Source: Kribbibacterium absianum
GTDB taxonomy: Bacteria; Actinomycetota; Coriobacteriia; Coriobacteriales; Atopobiaceae
Length of the DNA: 64,000 nt
Direction: 5' to 3'
Assembly: GCF_030067705.1 (NCBI RefSeq)
Contig: NZ_JASJEX010000001.1
Location: forward strand, 597,704 to 661,703
The notes under the pieces were generated by a model, which was not told the origin of the DNA, searched no databases, and saw only the letters and a program-made list of their open reading frames with translations. Position numbers and translations under genes: made by a program. Shown here piece by piece: positions 16,971 to 26,175 of the stretch; position 1 is the stretch's first letter; each line of letters starts with the position of its first letter.

Positions 16971-17037
16971 CCTTTGTGCCTCGCGAGTGGTGCCGGTGCC
17001 GAGCCGTCACCGACCGCCCCGTTGGGGCGCGGGCCTC

Positions 17038-18153
17038 TCACCGGTTCGGGAAGCGCTCCTCGATCTCGCGCATCAGGGCGTCAACGATCTGGTTCTCGGG
17101 CACGGACCCGAGCTTCTCGCCGTGCGCGAACAAGAGACCCTGGCCCCGGCCGCCGGCAACCCCGATGTCGGCTCCCCGCGCCTCGCCCGGGCCGTTGACG
17201 ACGCAGCCCATCACGGCGACGGAGATGGGCGCGCGCACGTCCTTCAGCCGCTCCTCCACCTCGGAGGCCAGGCCGATGAGGTCCACCTGGCAGCGCCCGC
17301 ACGTGGGGCAGCTCACCAGCTCGGGCGTGCGGCGGCGCAGCCCGAGGGCCTGAAGAATCTGCCAGGCCACCGGAGGCTCCTCCACGGGAGGCGCCGTGAG
17401 CGACACGCGCACGGTGTCGCCGATGCCCTCCGAAAGCAGCACCGAGAGCGCGCACGCGTTCTTGATGGTGCCGGCGCGCAGACCGCCCGCCTCCGTCACG
17501 CCGAGATGCAGCGGCACCGTGGGCAGCACGCGGGACAGCTCGCGGTTGGTGCGGATGGTGCTCGGCACCGAGTGCGTCTTGGCGGAGACGACGATGTCCT
17601 CGAAGCCGCGCTCCCGGAAATGCTCCACAAATGACACCGCGCTCTGCACGAGCTTCTCGGGCTGGGAAAGGTCCTCTCGCGCGTCGATGTCGGGGTCGAG
17701 CGAGCCTGCGTTCACGCCGATCCGGATGGGGATCCGAGCGGAGCCGGCCGCGTCGATGACGGCGTCGACCTTGTCGGTGGCGCCGATGTTGCCCGGGTTG
17801 ATGCGCAGCGCCGAGGCGCCCCGCTCGGCCGCGCCGATGGCCAGGCGGTGGTCGAAGTGGATGTCGGCGACCACGGGCAGCGGGCTCTCCGCGCAGACCT
17901 CCCCGAAGCCGTCGAGCGCGTCCTCATGTGGCACGGCCACGCGCACGATCTCGCAGCCGGCGTCCGCAAGCTCCGCGATCTGGGCCAGCGTGGCCCGGGC
18001 GTCCTGTGTGGGCGTGTTGGTCATCGACTGCACCGCGACGGGAGCCCCGCCGCCCATCGGCACGCCGCCCACCATCACTTGGCGCGTGAGCGTCCGCGGC
18101 ACCGGCTCCTCACACGCGCCGTCAAGACCGGCCTGTAGTCGCAGGTCCTCCAT
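17038..18153 (-). CDS. ispG: 4-hydroxy-3-methylbut-2-en-1-yl diphosphate synthase (IspG/GcpE)
   Basis: [4Fe-4S] enzyme of the MEP isoprenoid pathway, converting MEcPP to HMBPP. In 371 residues the TIM-barrel part carries VQSMTNTPTQDARATLAQIA, IHFDHRLAIGAAERGASALR and RINPGNIG. The C-terminal iron-sulfur domain has the cysteine set VSCPTCGRCQVDL and GCVVNGPGEARGADIG. ATG at 18153 gives a start just before the family N-terminus; the open frame extends to 18249 but overlaps rseP. It is 26 bp downstream of rseP, the usual rseP-ispG pair. Confidence 0.96.
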   Translation of the reverse strand: MEDLRLQAGLDGACEEPVPRTLTRQVMVGGVPMGGGAPVAVQSMTNTPTQDARATLAQIAELADAGCEIVRVAVPHEDALDGFGEVCAESPLPVVADIHFDHRLAIGAAERGASALRINPGNIGATDKVDAVIDAAGSARIPIRIGVNAGSLDPDIDAREDLSQPEKLVQSAVSFVEHFRERGFEDIVVSAKTHSVPSTIRTNRELSRVLPTVPLHLGVTEAGGLRAGTIKNACALSVLLSEGIGDTVRVSLTAPPVEEPPVAWQILQALGLRRRTPELVSCPTCGRCQVDLIGLASEVEERLKDVRAPISVAVMGCVVNGPGEARGADIGVAGGRGQGLLFAHGEKLGSVPENQIVDALMREIEERFPNR

Positions 18154-18179
18154 AGGGCACCTCCCCTCGGGCCGAGGCG

Positions 18180-19571
18180 CTACCCCCCGACGACAAAGCG
18201 GATCACGTCCTGCCGCAGCAGGACGAAGAACAGAAGCATGAAAAGGCATATGCCCACGTACGAGAGGGCCGTCTGCACCTTCATCGACACCGGGCGTCGG
18301 AGCGCCGCTTGGATCGCCTCGATCACAATCTTGCCGCCGTCGAGAGGGGGCACCGGCAGGAGGTTCATGAAGCCAAGGGACAGGGACACCGCCGCGGCCA
18401 GCAGCGCGAACGACGCGATCCCCTGGCTCGCCGCCTGACTCGCCATCACGGAGATGCCCACCACGGACGTGGAGTTCTCGATCACCTCCGCCGCATGGGA
18501 CGGCTGGAAGAGCTGCGAGATGTACACGGCGGTCGCGCCCACGTACGAGGCCGCGTAGCCGAGCGCCTCTCCGACGGACAGGCGCACGCGCTCGGTGGGC
18601 GCCGAAATGCCGATTGTGGTCTCGCCGTCGGGCACTTGCACCGTGACCTCGCGCGTCGCCTCGGAACCCGAGCGATGGTAGGTGATCTGGAGCCTCGCGC
18701 CGTCACCGATGCCCGAGCGCACCGCAGAGACGAGCGACGTCCACGAGTCCACAGGCTCGCCGTTCACCGTCTCCACCACGTCGCCCGCCTCGAGACCGGC
18801 GGCCGCGGCCGGTGACCCCTCTTGGACGGCACCGATCTGGGGCTCGTCGACTGTCACCGAGACCCCGGCCAATGTGAGCACGAGCACCACGAGCAGCAGC
18901 CCGCACAGGATGTTGATCACCACGCCTGCCACGAGCACGAACGTCCTGCCCCAGAACCCGTGCGCCACGTACGTGTGCTCGCGCTCATGAGCCAGGAACT
19001 CCTCGGGAGCCTCGGTGAGCGGGTGCGCCTGCCCGGCCTCGGTGGACCCGGGCAGCGCGAAGTCGTGGCCCTTGTCATACTTGGTCCGGAGGGAGCCGTC
19101 GCGGGCGACCGTCTGAAACTGCTGCGGGTAGGTGGACTGGTTGGGCTTCTCGCCGAGCGCTGGGTCGTAGAACGGCTCGATGGAGGCCCAGTCCGTGAGG
19201 CACACGAGCGCGGTCAGCGCGTCCTCCTCTGAGCAGCCGAGGTGTTCGGCCGTCTCGGCAATGGACGCGCGCCCGCGCTCCATCACAAAGGCAAGCGCCT
19301 CGGCCAGATGAGGGCTCTGGGTCGAGTCCATGCCGCAGACCATCGTGTAGCCACCGAGCAGCACTGGTGTCACGCCGTAATCGGTGCCGTAGCGCTTGGA
19401 CTCCACGTGGAGGTTGAAGCGGCACGGCAGGCCGAGGTAGAAGTCCTTGACGCGAATCTTGAGCGCACGGGCGGCCATGAAGTGCCCGCCCTCGTGGATG
19501 AACACAAGAACAGAGAGCAGCAAGAGGCCCCAGAAGACCGAGGCCAGCGCGCCGCCGATCCCCGCTAGCAC
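18180..19571 (-). CDS. rseP: Site-2 protease RseP with an inserted cytosolic segment
   Basis: Intramembrane zinc metalloprotease (RIP/S2P) of 463 residues. The HEGGH active site is at 26-30 in the first membrane helix, and the third metal ligand is in PVPPLDGGKIV near the C-terminus, with a PDZ domain between them (VQEGSPAAAAGLEAGDVVET). Between the GGYTMVCGM segment and the second membrane helix there is an insertion of about 110 residues. It contains a helix-turn-helix-like stretch (LAFVMERGRASIAETAEHLG, then CSEEDALTALVCLTDWA). This segment is absent from ordinary RseP proteins and should face the cytosol. The gene is followed by ispG. Confidence 0.92.
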   Translation of the reverse strand: MLAGIGGALASVFWGLLLLSVLVFIHEGGHFMAARALKIRVKDFYLGLPCRFNLHVESKRYGTDYGVTPVLLGGYTMVCGMDSTQSPHLAEALAFVMERGRASIAETAEHLGCSEEDALTALVCLTDWASIEPFYDPALGEKPNQSTYPQQFQTVARDGSLRTKYDKGHDFALPGSTEAGQAHPLTEAPEEFLAHEREHTYVAHGFWGRTFVLVAGVVINILCGLLLVVLVLTLAGVSVTVDEPQIGAVQEGSPAAAAGLEAGDVVETVNGEPVDSWTSLVSAVRSGIGDGARLQITYHRSGSEATREVTVQVPDGETTIGISAPTERVRLSVGEALGYAASYVGATAVYISQLFQPSHAAEVIENSTSVVGISVMASQAASQGIASFALLAAAVSLSLGFMNLLPVPPLDGGKIVIEAIQAALRRPVSMKVQTALSYVGICLFMLLFFVLLRQDVIRFVVGG

Positions 19572-19611
19572 GTGCGGGCCTTGTCGACGCCGGGACGCAG
19601 CATGTGGAGCA

Positions 19612-20589
19612 TTAGGAGAACCCCCCGAGCTTCAGAATCAGGTACGCGGTCATGCACCCGAACAATATCGAGTCCGAGCGATCCAGCATACCACCGTGCC
19701 CAGGAATGAAGTTGCCCGAGTCCTTGACGCCGGCAGCACGCTTGAGGCGGCTCTCGAAGAGGTCGCCGATCACGCTCACGATGCCCACGCAGAGGCCGCC
19801 CACGATCGCGAGCCACAGATTGACCCCAGGGACCTGCAGGACCGCCATCAGGAGCCACACGAACACGGAGCCGACAAGGCCTCCCGCGAACCCCTCCCAG
19901 GTCTTGTTGGGGCTGATCTTGGGAACCATCTTGTGCCTGCCGAACCGGGAGCCCACGAAGTACGCCGCCGCATCGCTCATCCAGATCGACGCGATGACGC
20001 CGAACACGAGCAAGAACGACCCGAGCGACGTGCCCGGCACCGGCGGCTCGAGCATGCGGATCATCACGACCGAGCTCATCAGGTAGCCGGTGTAGACGGG
20101 GCCGAACACCGTGAGCGCGACGTCGCCGATCGAGGCCGGCAGCGTCCACACGTACCAGACGCCGGCGGCCAGCACGAGCAGGGAGAGCCAGAACGGCGTC
20201 CACGCGTCGGGCAACAACGGCAGGATCGGGAACACGACGGCGGCAGCGAGGCCGATCACCTCGTTCGGCATGCGGCCCATCATCCGCGCGATACGGAAGA
20301 ACTCCGAGCAACAGAGCCACGCCATCGCAGCGAACAGAGCCGCCGTCGGAATCTTGCCAAACCACAGGCACGCAAGCACGATGACCGCGTAGAGCGCCCC
20401 GTAGAGCGTGCGGGTCATGAGCTTCTCGATGCCGGAGCGCGCCCTGCCGCTCTTGGACTCCCCGGCAAGGCGCGCGTCCTCGCGGGCCTCGCGCTTGTGC
20501 GCGTAGGAGTCGATGGCCGTCTCCAGGTTGCGCTCCCGCGTGCTCTCCGGGCCCGTGTGATTCGTCCCCCGGCGGTCCTCGTCAGCCAT
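19612..20589 (-). CDS. cdsA: Phosphatidate cytidylyltransferase
   Basis: Integral membrane enzyme making CDP-diacylglycerol from phosphatidate and CTP, the branch point of phospholipid synthesis. The 325 residues have a charged N-terminal region of about 55 residues, then about seven membrane segments. The CdsA signature lies near the C-terminus: KISPNKTWEGFAGGLVGS, then DLFESRLKR and KDSGNFIPGHGGMLDRSDSI. The ATG at 20589 overlaps the last 8 bp of uppS, indicating translational coupling. Confidence 0.95.
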   Translation of the reverse strand: MADEDRRGTNHTGPESTRERNLETAIDSYAHKREAREDARLAGESKSGRARSGIEKLMTRTLYGALYAVIVLACLWFGKIPTAALFAAMAWLCCSEFFRIARMMGRMPNEVIGLAAAVVFPILPLLPDAWTPFWLSLLVLAAGVWYVWTLPASIGDVALTVFGPVYTGYLMSSVVMIRMLEPPVPGTSLGSFLLVFGVIASIWMSDAAAYFVGSRFGRHKMVPKISPNKTWEGFAGGLVGSVFVWLLMAVLQVPGVNLWLAIVGGLCVGIVSVIGDLFESRLKRAAGVKDSGNFIPGHGGMLDRSDSILFGCMTAYLILKLGGFS

Positions 20590-21391
20590 CGACCTTGACG
20601 CCCCCAAAACGGCGGTCACGGCCCTGGTACGCGATAAGCGCCCGCAACAGCTCCCAGCGATCGAAGTCCGGCCACAGGGTGTCCGTGACGTAGAACTCCG
20701 CGTACGCGCACTGCCAGAGCAGATAGTTGGACAGGCGCATCTCGCCGGAGGTGCGCACGAGCAGGTCCACGTCCGGAAGGCCTCGGGTGTAGAGATGCTC
20801 GGCAACGAGCTCCTCGCTCACCTCGCCCGACCAGTCCTCGCAGGCGACCGCCTCTTGGGCGATCTCGCGCGCCGCGCGCGCGATCTCTGCCCGGGCGCCG
20901 TAGTTGACGGCGAGCGCGAGCACCATCCCCGTGTGGTCGGCCGTCTCGTCGAGCCCGCGCTGGAACACGGCGCGGGTCTCCTCGGGCAGGTCCTCAAGAT
21001 CGCCGAGGAACTCGAGTCTGACGTTCTCTTGGTGGAAGAGCGGCAGCTCGTTCACGAGCGTCGTCGCGAACAGGTGCATGAGGAGGTTCACCTCGTGCTG
21101 AGGGCGCCTCCAGTTCTCCGTCGAGAAGGCGTAGGCCGAGAGTGTGGGGATGCCGAGGCGCACGCAAGCCGTGATGGTCTCGCGCAACGTGTCGACGCCG
21201 GCCGCATGCCCGGCGCCGCGCTCGAGTCCCCGAGCCTGAGCCCAGCGGCCGTTGCCGTCCATGATGATGGACAGGTGCTGCGGCAGCCGGTCCCGGTCGA
21301 GCAGGTCGAGCGACAGGCCCTCCGGCGGGTTCGCGAACATCTCTTGGAGCTTGGCCTCGTTCTCGGCGGCCTTCCCCTCATCCACCGTCAC
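20582..21391 (-). CDS. uppS: Undecaprenyl diphosphate synthase
   Basis: cis-prenyltransferase making the C55 carrier lipid for peptidoglycan. The 269 residues include the catalytic/Mg region LSIIMDGNGRWAQARG (Asp45), the AGHAAGVDTLRETITAC helix, LSAYAFSTENWRRP, and the C-terminal signature DVDLLVRTSGEMRLSNYLLW. The N-terminus is about 25 residues longer than in E. coli. It lies between frr (stop and start adjacent at 21391/21392) and cdsA. Confidence 0.96.
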   Translation of the reverse strand: MTVDEGKAAENEAKLQEMFANPPEGLSLDLLDRDRLPQHLSIIMDGNGRWAQARGLERGAGHAAGVDTLRETITACVRLGIPTLSAYAFSTENWRRPQHEVNLLMHLFATTLVNELPLFHQENVRLEFLGDLEDLPEETRAVFQRGLDETADHTGMVLALAVNYGARAEIARAAREIAQEAVACEDWSGEVSEELVAEHLYTRGLPDVDLLVRTSGEMRLSNYLLWQCAYAEFYVTDTLWPDFDRWELLRALIAYQGRDRRFGGVKVDG

Positions 21392-21937
21392 CTAGATCTC
21401 CATGACCTCGGCCTCTTTGGCCTTCAGGGTCTCGTCGATCTTCTTGATGTAGGAGTCGGTCAGCTTCTGGACCTTGGCCTGGTCACGGCGGACGTCGTCC
21501 TCGGACTCCTCCTCATCGCGCTCGATCTTCGCGTTGGCGTCACGACGCACGTTGCGAACGGCCACGCGGGCCTCTTCAGCGTAGGCCTTGCATTCCTTGA
21601 CCAGCTCGCGGCGACGCTCCTCGGTGGGCGCCGGGAACGGCAGACGGATGGACACGCCATCGTTGGACGGGTTGATGCCCAGGTCCGAGTTGCGGATAGC
21701 CTTCTCGATGGGATTGAGCATCGTCTTGTCCCACGGCTCGACCACGAGCATCGTGGCCTCGGGCACCTTCACGCCCGCCATCTGCGTGACCGGCGTCGGG
21801 ACGCCGTAGTAGTCCACCTTGATGTCGTCGAGGACGTGCGGGTTCGCCCGGCCGGTCCGCACGCCGGCGAAGTTGTGCTTGAGGGCGTCCACGCACTTCT
21901 CCATGCGGGCCTCGGCGTCCTTGATGTAGTCGCTCAC
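21392..21937 (-). CDS. frr: Ribosome recycling factor
   Basis: Releases 50S from mRNA-bound post-termination ribosomes together with EF-G. The 181 residues span the whole family: [40 protein letters not shown], the [20 protein letters not shown] region and [19 protein letters not shown]. Its start overlaps the pyrH stop by 4 bp (ATGA at 21934-21937), so the pair is translationally coupled. Confidence 0.97.
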   Translation of the reverse strand: MSDYIKDAEARMEKCVDALKHNFAGVRTGRANPHVLDDIKVDYYGVPTPVTQMAGVKVPEATMLVVEPWDKTMLNPIEKAIRNSDLGINPSNDGVSIRLPFPAPTEERRRELVKECKAYAEEARVAVRNVRRDANAKIERDEEESEDDVRRDQAKVQKLTDSYIKKIDETLKAKEAEVMEI

Positions 21938-22665
21938 TGCTCGTCCTCCTCCTCAATGACGGTGGTTCCCACCGGTTCTCCCGAAAGGGCATCACGGAAC
22001 ACGTGGGGCTGCTCGATGTCGAACACGATGATCGGCATGTGGTTCTCCTGGCACAGGGCCGTGGCCGTCGCGTCCATCACGCGCAGGCCCCGCATCAGCA
22101 CCTCGCGATAGCTGATCTGGTCGAACCTGACGGCGTCCGGGTTTGTCACCGGGTCCTTGTCGTAGATGCCGTCCACCTTTGTGGCCTTCATCAGGCAGTC
22201 CGCGTTGATCTCGCAGGCGCGGAGCGCGGCTGCGGTGTCCGTTGTGAAGTACGGGTTGCCGGTGCCGGCCGCAAAGATCACGACCCGGCCCTTCTCCATG
22301 TGGCGCACCGCGCGGCGCCGGATGTACGTCTCACAGATCGCTCGCATCTCGATCGCGCTCATCACGCGCGTGTCGATGCCGGCGTGCTCGAACGCGTCCT
22401 GCAGCGCCAGCGCGTTCTGGACGGTGGCGAGCATGCCCATGTAGTCCGCCTGCGCCCGGTCCATGCCGTTCGCGGCCTCGGACATCCCGCGGAAGATGTT
22501 GCCGCCGCCGACGACGATGCCGAGCTCGATGCCGTCGTCGTGCACCTCGCGAATCTGCTCGGCCAGCCGCCCGAGCACCTCGCCGTCGATACCGAAGTCA
22601 CCGGACCCCATCAGGGCCTCGCCCGAGAGCTTGAGAAGCACCCGGTTGTACTGGTAGTCCGCCAC
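21934..22665 (-). CDS. pyrH: Uridylate kinase (UMP kinase)
   Basis: Phosphorylates UMP to UDP; the bacterial hexameric amino-acid-kinase-fold type. With the GTG at 22665 it has 243 residues. Motifs are [26 protein letters not shown] and [21 protein letters not shown] chose this GTG because GAAAGGTG lies 5 nt upstream and the family N-terminus fits; an ATG 54 bp upstream (22719) overlaps the predicted promoter. It begins the pyrH-frr-uppS-cdsA-rseP-ispG run. Confidence 0.95.
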   Translation of the reverse strand: MADYQYNRVLLKLSGEALMGSGDFGIDGEVLGRLAEQIREVHDDGIELGIVVGGGNIFRGMSEAANGMDRAQADYMGMLATVQNALALQDAFEHAGIDTRVMSAIEMRAICETYIRRRAVRHMEKGRVVIFAAGTGNPYFTTDTAAALRACEINADCLMKATKVDGIYDKDPVTNPDAVRFDQISYREVLMRGLRVMDATATALCQENHMPIIVFDIEQPHVFRDALSGEPVGTTVIEEEDEQ

Positions 22666-22717
22666 GGAGACACCTTTCTTCCCGTTCGAGGGCGCGGTCG
22701 CGCCGCACCTGCCTGCC

Positions 22718-22747
22718 ATTATGGCATAGGGGCCGGCGACGAGACCA
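22718..22747 (-). promoter_or_regulatory. Candidate pyrH promoter with palindrome at the -10
   Basis: On the minus strand TGGTCT (22742-22747), 18 bp, CATAAT (22718-22723). The -10 sits inside a 13-bp palindrome, TGCCAT-T-ATGGCA (22714-22726), which could be a regulator site or chance. Confidence 0.42.
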
Positions 22748-22768
22748 AAGCCCGTCGCCAGATGAGAA

Positions 22769-22799
22769 GGCGGGCCTCAGGAACGCCCCGAGACCCGCC
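22769..22799 (-). terminator. Terminator-like hairpin after tsf
   Basis: GGCGGG...CCCGCC arms with additional TCTC/TGAG pairing (22769-22799) lie about 20 bp past the tsf stop and are followed by TTCTC on the minus strand. This fits the end of the rpsB-tsf transcript. Confidence 0.6.
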
Positions 22800-22820
22800 A
22801 TCCTGCGTCGATGGTGTCCG

Positions 22821-23693
22821 TCACTCGCCGAACGCGAAGCGGTCGAACGCGACCACGGTGATCTGGTCGTCGCACTCGCGGCCCACCTTGTCGGCGTACT
22901 CGCGGATGGAGATGTCGCCGTCCTTGATGAAGGCCTGCTCGGTGAGCACGTTCTCCTTGAAGAACTTCTGGAGGCGCCCCTCCGCCATCTTCTCCTGGAT
23001 GAACTCCGGCTTGCCGGACGCGGCGGCCTGCTCCTTGTAGATGGCCTTCTCGTGCTCGACGGTCTCCGCCGGCACGTCGGCGACGGTGGCCGCGACAGGG
23101 TCGGCAGCCGCCACCTGCATGGCGACGTCGTGCGCGAAGGTCTTGAACGCCTCGTTCTCAGCGGTGGCCGGCTTCGAGAACGCGAACTCGACGAGCACGC
23201 CGATCTTGCCGCCGTGCACGTAGCTGCCCAGCGCGCCGCTCTCGACGGAGCGCTCCACGATGCGGGCGACCTTCATGTTCTCGCCCATCGTGTGGATCAT
23301 CTCGGTGAGCGCGGCGTCGACGGTCTCGTCGCCGTCGAAGGGGGCGTCCTTGAGGGCCTCGGCGTCCGCCGGGTCGTTCTCGGTGACGACCTCGGCCAGC
23401 TTGGTGGCGAAGCCGGTGAACTTGGGGTTGGTGCCGACGAAGTCAGTCTCACAGGAGACCTCGACGAGCGCGCCCTTGTGGCCGTCCGGGGTGACGAACG
23501 CGCCGACGGTGCCCTCGTTGGTGTCGCGGCCGGCCTTCTTGACGGCCTTGGCGATGCCCATCGTGCGGAGCACGTCGACGGCCTTGTCCAGGTCGCCCTC
23601 GGCCTCGACGAGGGCCTTCTTGCACTCCATCATCGGGGAGTCCGTCATCTCGCGGAGCTGCTTGACGAGCTGGGCGGAGATCTTCGTTGCCAT
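22821..23693 (-). CDS. tsf: Elongation factor Ts
   Basis: Guanine-nucleotide exchange factor for EF-Tu. The 290 residues contain the N-terminal UBA-like domain (ISAQLVKQLREMTDSPMMEC, KKALVEAEGDLDKAVDVLR), the core signature VEVSCETDFVGTNPKF, and the second dimerisation half with VHGGKIGVLVEFAF. It lies 55 bp downstream of rpsB in the standard rpsB-tsf operon. Confidence 0.97.
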   Translation of the reverse strand: MATKISAQLVKQLREMTDSPMMECKKALVEAEGDLDKAVDVLRTMGIAKAVKKAGRDTNEGTVGAFVTPDGHKGALVEVSCETDFVGTNPKFTGFATKLAEVVTENDPADAEALKDAPFDGDETVDAALTEMIHTMGENMKVARIVERSVESGALGSYVHGGKIGVLVEFAFSKPATAENEAFKTFAHDVAMQVAAADPVAATVADVPAETVEHEKAIYKEQAAASGKPEFIQEKMAEGRLQKFFKENVLTEQAFIKDGDISIREYADKVGRECDDQITVVAFDRFAFGE

Positions 23694-23748
23694 GCTTCTC
23701 CTCTTTCTCAGGGTGGGTCAGGGTCAGTGCGGCCGAGCCGCACGGTCA

Positions 23749-24621
23749 TTACATGTTGTGGTCGACCTTCTCGGCCAGGTCCGGCGTGGCGACGGCCTCG
23801 ACGGTCTCGCCCTCGACCACCGCGGCGCCCTTCTCGGCGGAGAGTTCCGGCTGCATGTCGAGCGCGTCGGCCACCTGGGCCTCGGTGAGGTCCTGGGGCT
23901 GGGCGGTGCCGGCCATCTCGGCCTCGGTGATCTGCTCCTGACCCTTGCCGGCGAGGATGGCGTCGGCGATCAGCTCGCACATGAGGGAGACGGAGCGGAT
24001 GGCGTCGTCGTTCGCGGGGATGCCGTAGTCGACCTCGTCCGGGTCGGAGTTGGTGTCGAGCAGCGCGACCACCGGGATGTGCAGGCGCTGGGCCTCCTTG
24101 ATCGCGATCTCCTCGCGCTTGGTGTCGACGACGAAGAGCGCCTGCGGCAGGGCCTTCATGTCACGGACGCCGCCGAGGTTCTTCTGGAGCTTCTCGAGCT
24201 CCTTGGTGAGCACGGCCTGCTCCTTCTTAGGCAGCAGCGCGAGGCGGCCGTCCTCCTGCATGGTCTCCAGCTCGAGCATGCGCTCGATGCGGGAGCGCAT
24301 CGTCACGAAGTTGGTGAGCATGCCGCCGAGCCAGCGGTTGTTGATGTACGGCATACCGCAGCGCGTGGCCTGCGTCGCCACCGGCTCCTGCGACTGCTTC
24401 TTGGTGCCGACGAACAGCACGGTCCCGCCCTTGCCCGCGAGACCCTTGAGGAAGGAGTAGGCCTGGTCGGCGTCGATGATGGTCTGCTTGAGGTCGAGGA
24501 TGTAGATGCCGTTGCGCTCACCGAAGATGTAGGGGCGCATCTTGGGGTTCCAGCGGCGCGTCTGGTGGCCGTAGTGGCAGCCGGCCTCGAGCAGGGTCCT
24601 CAGGTTGATCTTCACAGCCAT
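23749..24621 (-). CDS. rpsB: 30S ribosomal protein S2
   Basis: Small-subunit protein binding near the 16S 3' domain. The 290 residues include [56 protein letters not shown] and [20 protein letters not shown]. The C-terminal tail of about 50 residues is Glu/Ala-rich, as seen in several actinobacterial S2 proteins. The ATG at 24621 has AAAGGAGA 5 nt upstream. The 140-nt leader is long enough for S2 autoregulation, but no specific structure was proven. Confidence 0.97.
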   Translation of the reverse strand: MAVKINLRTLLEAGCHYGHQTRRWNPKMRPYIFGERNGIYILDLKQTIIDADQAYSFLKGLAGKGGTVLFVGTKKQSQEPVATQATRCGMPYINNRWLGGMLTNFVTMRSRIERMLELETMQEDGRLALLPKKEQAVLTKELEKLQKNLGGVRDMKALPQALFVVDTKREEIAIKEAQRLHIPVVALLDTNSDPDEVDYGIPANDDAIRSVSLMCELIADAILAGKGQEQITEAEMAGTAQPQDLTEAQVADALDMQPELSAEKGAAVVEGETVEAVATPDLAEKVDHNM

Positions 24622-24762
24622 GGTGTCTCCTTTACGGTTTGTCCTCCGCAGCGCCTTTGTCCCCGCTCCTCCACCCAGACCATGGCCAATGACTGGGCAC
24701 CACGGCGAGCGAGTGGGCGTGCGTGCGTGTTGGTTGCCGTGCACCTCGCACAGCGACTCAGC

Positions 24763-24768
24763 AGTATA
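24763..24768 (-). promoter_or_regulatory. Candidate -10 of the rpsB-tsf promoter
   Basis: The hexamer TATACT on the minus strand (24763-24768), in the 186-bp gap between trmFO and rpsB, is one base from consensus. The -35 region (around 24786-24791) is poor. It would give a leader of about 135 nt. Confidence 0.4.
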
Positions 24769-24807
24769 CCGCAGGAGACGAACGGCGCACCCCAGGTTGC
24801 GGGGTCA

Positions 24808-26136
24808 TCACAACTGCAGGTCGCCGCGCGTCGCGAGGTAGGCCTCCAGGTCCGTCAACGCGCGGTCGGCGTAGGCCTCCTGCCGCTCCCGCTTCTTGCG
24901 CGGCCGGTCCTCGAGCGGCGGGAACAGGCCGAAGTTCACATGCATGGGCTGGTAGCCCGTTGTGGCCGGGTCCGTGGCGTAGGCCACGAGCGACCCGAGC
25001 GCGCCGGTGACCGGCAGCTCCACAGGGGCGGCCCCCGTCAGGTCCGCGTAGGTGTTGAGCGCGGCAAGGAGGCCGGAGGCCATCGCCTCGACGTACCCCT
25101 CGGTGCCGGTGATCTGCCCCGCGAAGCGCACTTGGGTGCCCGGAGCCCGGAACGTGCGATCGAGGCGCCGGGGGCTGTCGATGAAGGTGTTCCGGTGCAT
25201 GACGCCGTAGCGGAAGAACTCCGCCCCCTCGAGCCCCGGTATCATCCGAAAGACGCGGCGCTGCTCGGGCCAGGTGAGGTTCGTCTGGAAGCCCACGAGG
25301 TTGTAGGCCGTGCGCTGGGCGTTCTCCGCGCGGAGCTGCACCACGGCCCAGGGGCGCCGACCGGTGCGAGGGTCGGTGAGCCCGACCGGCTTCATCGCGC
25401 CGTACCGGAGGGCGTCGCGGCCGGTGCGGGCGACCTCCTCGGCCGGCTGGCACGCCTGGAAGAGGTCGCCGCGCTCGAACTCCTTGGACACCGTGCGCTC
25501 GGCGGTCGTGAGCGCGTCGATGAACCGCTCGTACTCCTCCCGGTCCATCGGGCAGTTGAGGTACGCGCCGGCGCTCTCCGCGTCGTAGCGGTCCTGTGAG
25601 AAGACCACGGAGCGGTCGAGCGTGTCGGCGTCCACGATCGGGGCGGCCGCGTCGTAGAACGCGAGGGGCGCGGCATCGCCGCCGGAGGCCAACAGGGCCT
25701 CGACCGCTCGGAACAGCGGCTCGGAGCACAGCGGCCCGGCAGCGACCACGCAGGGCCCCTCGGGTACCTCCGTTGCCTCCTCGCGGACCACCTCGATGAG
25801 CGGCTCCGCCTCGACGGCCCGGGTGACCGCCTCCGAGAAGCGCTCGCGGTCCACGGCGAGGGCCCCTCCCGCAGGGACCGAGCAGCCGCGCGCGATGGCC
25901 AGCAGACGACAGCCCATGAGGTCGAGTTCCTCTTTGAGGAGGCCGGCCGCGCTCCCATGGCGCTCGGCCTTGAGGGAGTTGGAGCACACCAGCTCGGCAA
26001 GGGCGCCTGTGTGGTGGGCGGGCGTGCTTGTCACCGGGCGCATCTCGACGAGCCGGACGGGCACGCCCCGCGCGGCCAGCTGCAGCGCGCACTCCGAGCC
26101 CGCAAGCCCGCCGCCAATCACCGTCACCGGCGTCAT
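24808..26136 (-). CDS. trmFO: Methylenetetrahydrofolate-tRNA-(uracil-5-)-methyltransferase TrmFO
   Basis: FAD- and folate-dependent enzyme making m5U54 in the T-loop of tRNA, used by many Gram-positive lineages instead of TrmA. The 442 residues start with the FAD-binding VTVIGGGLAGSECALQLAAR, then RLVEMRP, the AELVCSNSLKAE signature, and the C-terminal MHVNFGLFPPLEDRPRKK. It is the last gene of rnhB-yraN-comM-dprA-trmFO, 39 bp after dprA. Confidence 0.96.
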   Translation of the reverse strand: MTPVTVIGGGLAGSECALQLAARGVPVRLVEMRPVTSTPAHHTGALAELVCSNSLKAERHGSAAGLLKEELDLMGCRLLAIARGCSVPAGGALAVDRERFSEAVTRAVEAEPLIEVVREEATEVPEGPCVVAAGPLCSEPLFRAVEALLASGGDAAPLAFYDAAAPIVDADTLDRSVVFSQDRYDAESAGAYLNCPMDREEYERFIDALTTAERTVSKEFERGDLFQACQPAEEVARTGRDALRYGAMKPVGLTDPRTGRRPWAVVQLRAENAQRTAYNLVGFQTNLTWPEQRRVFRMIPGLEGAEFFRYGVMHRNTFIDSPRRLDRTFRAPGTQVRFAGQITGTEGYVEAMASGLLAALNTYADLTGAAPVELPVTGALGSLVAYATDPATTGYQPMHVNFGLFPPLEDRPRKKRERQEAYADRALTDLEAYLATRGDLQL

Positions 26137-26175
26137 CGCACCCTCCCGTCCCCGACTCCTTGGGCGCAGCCCAGC

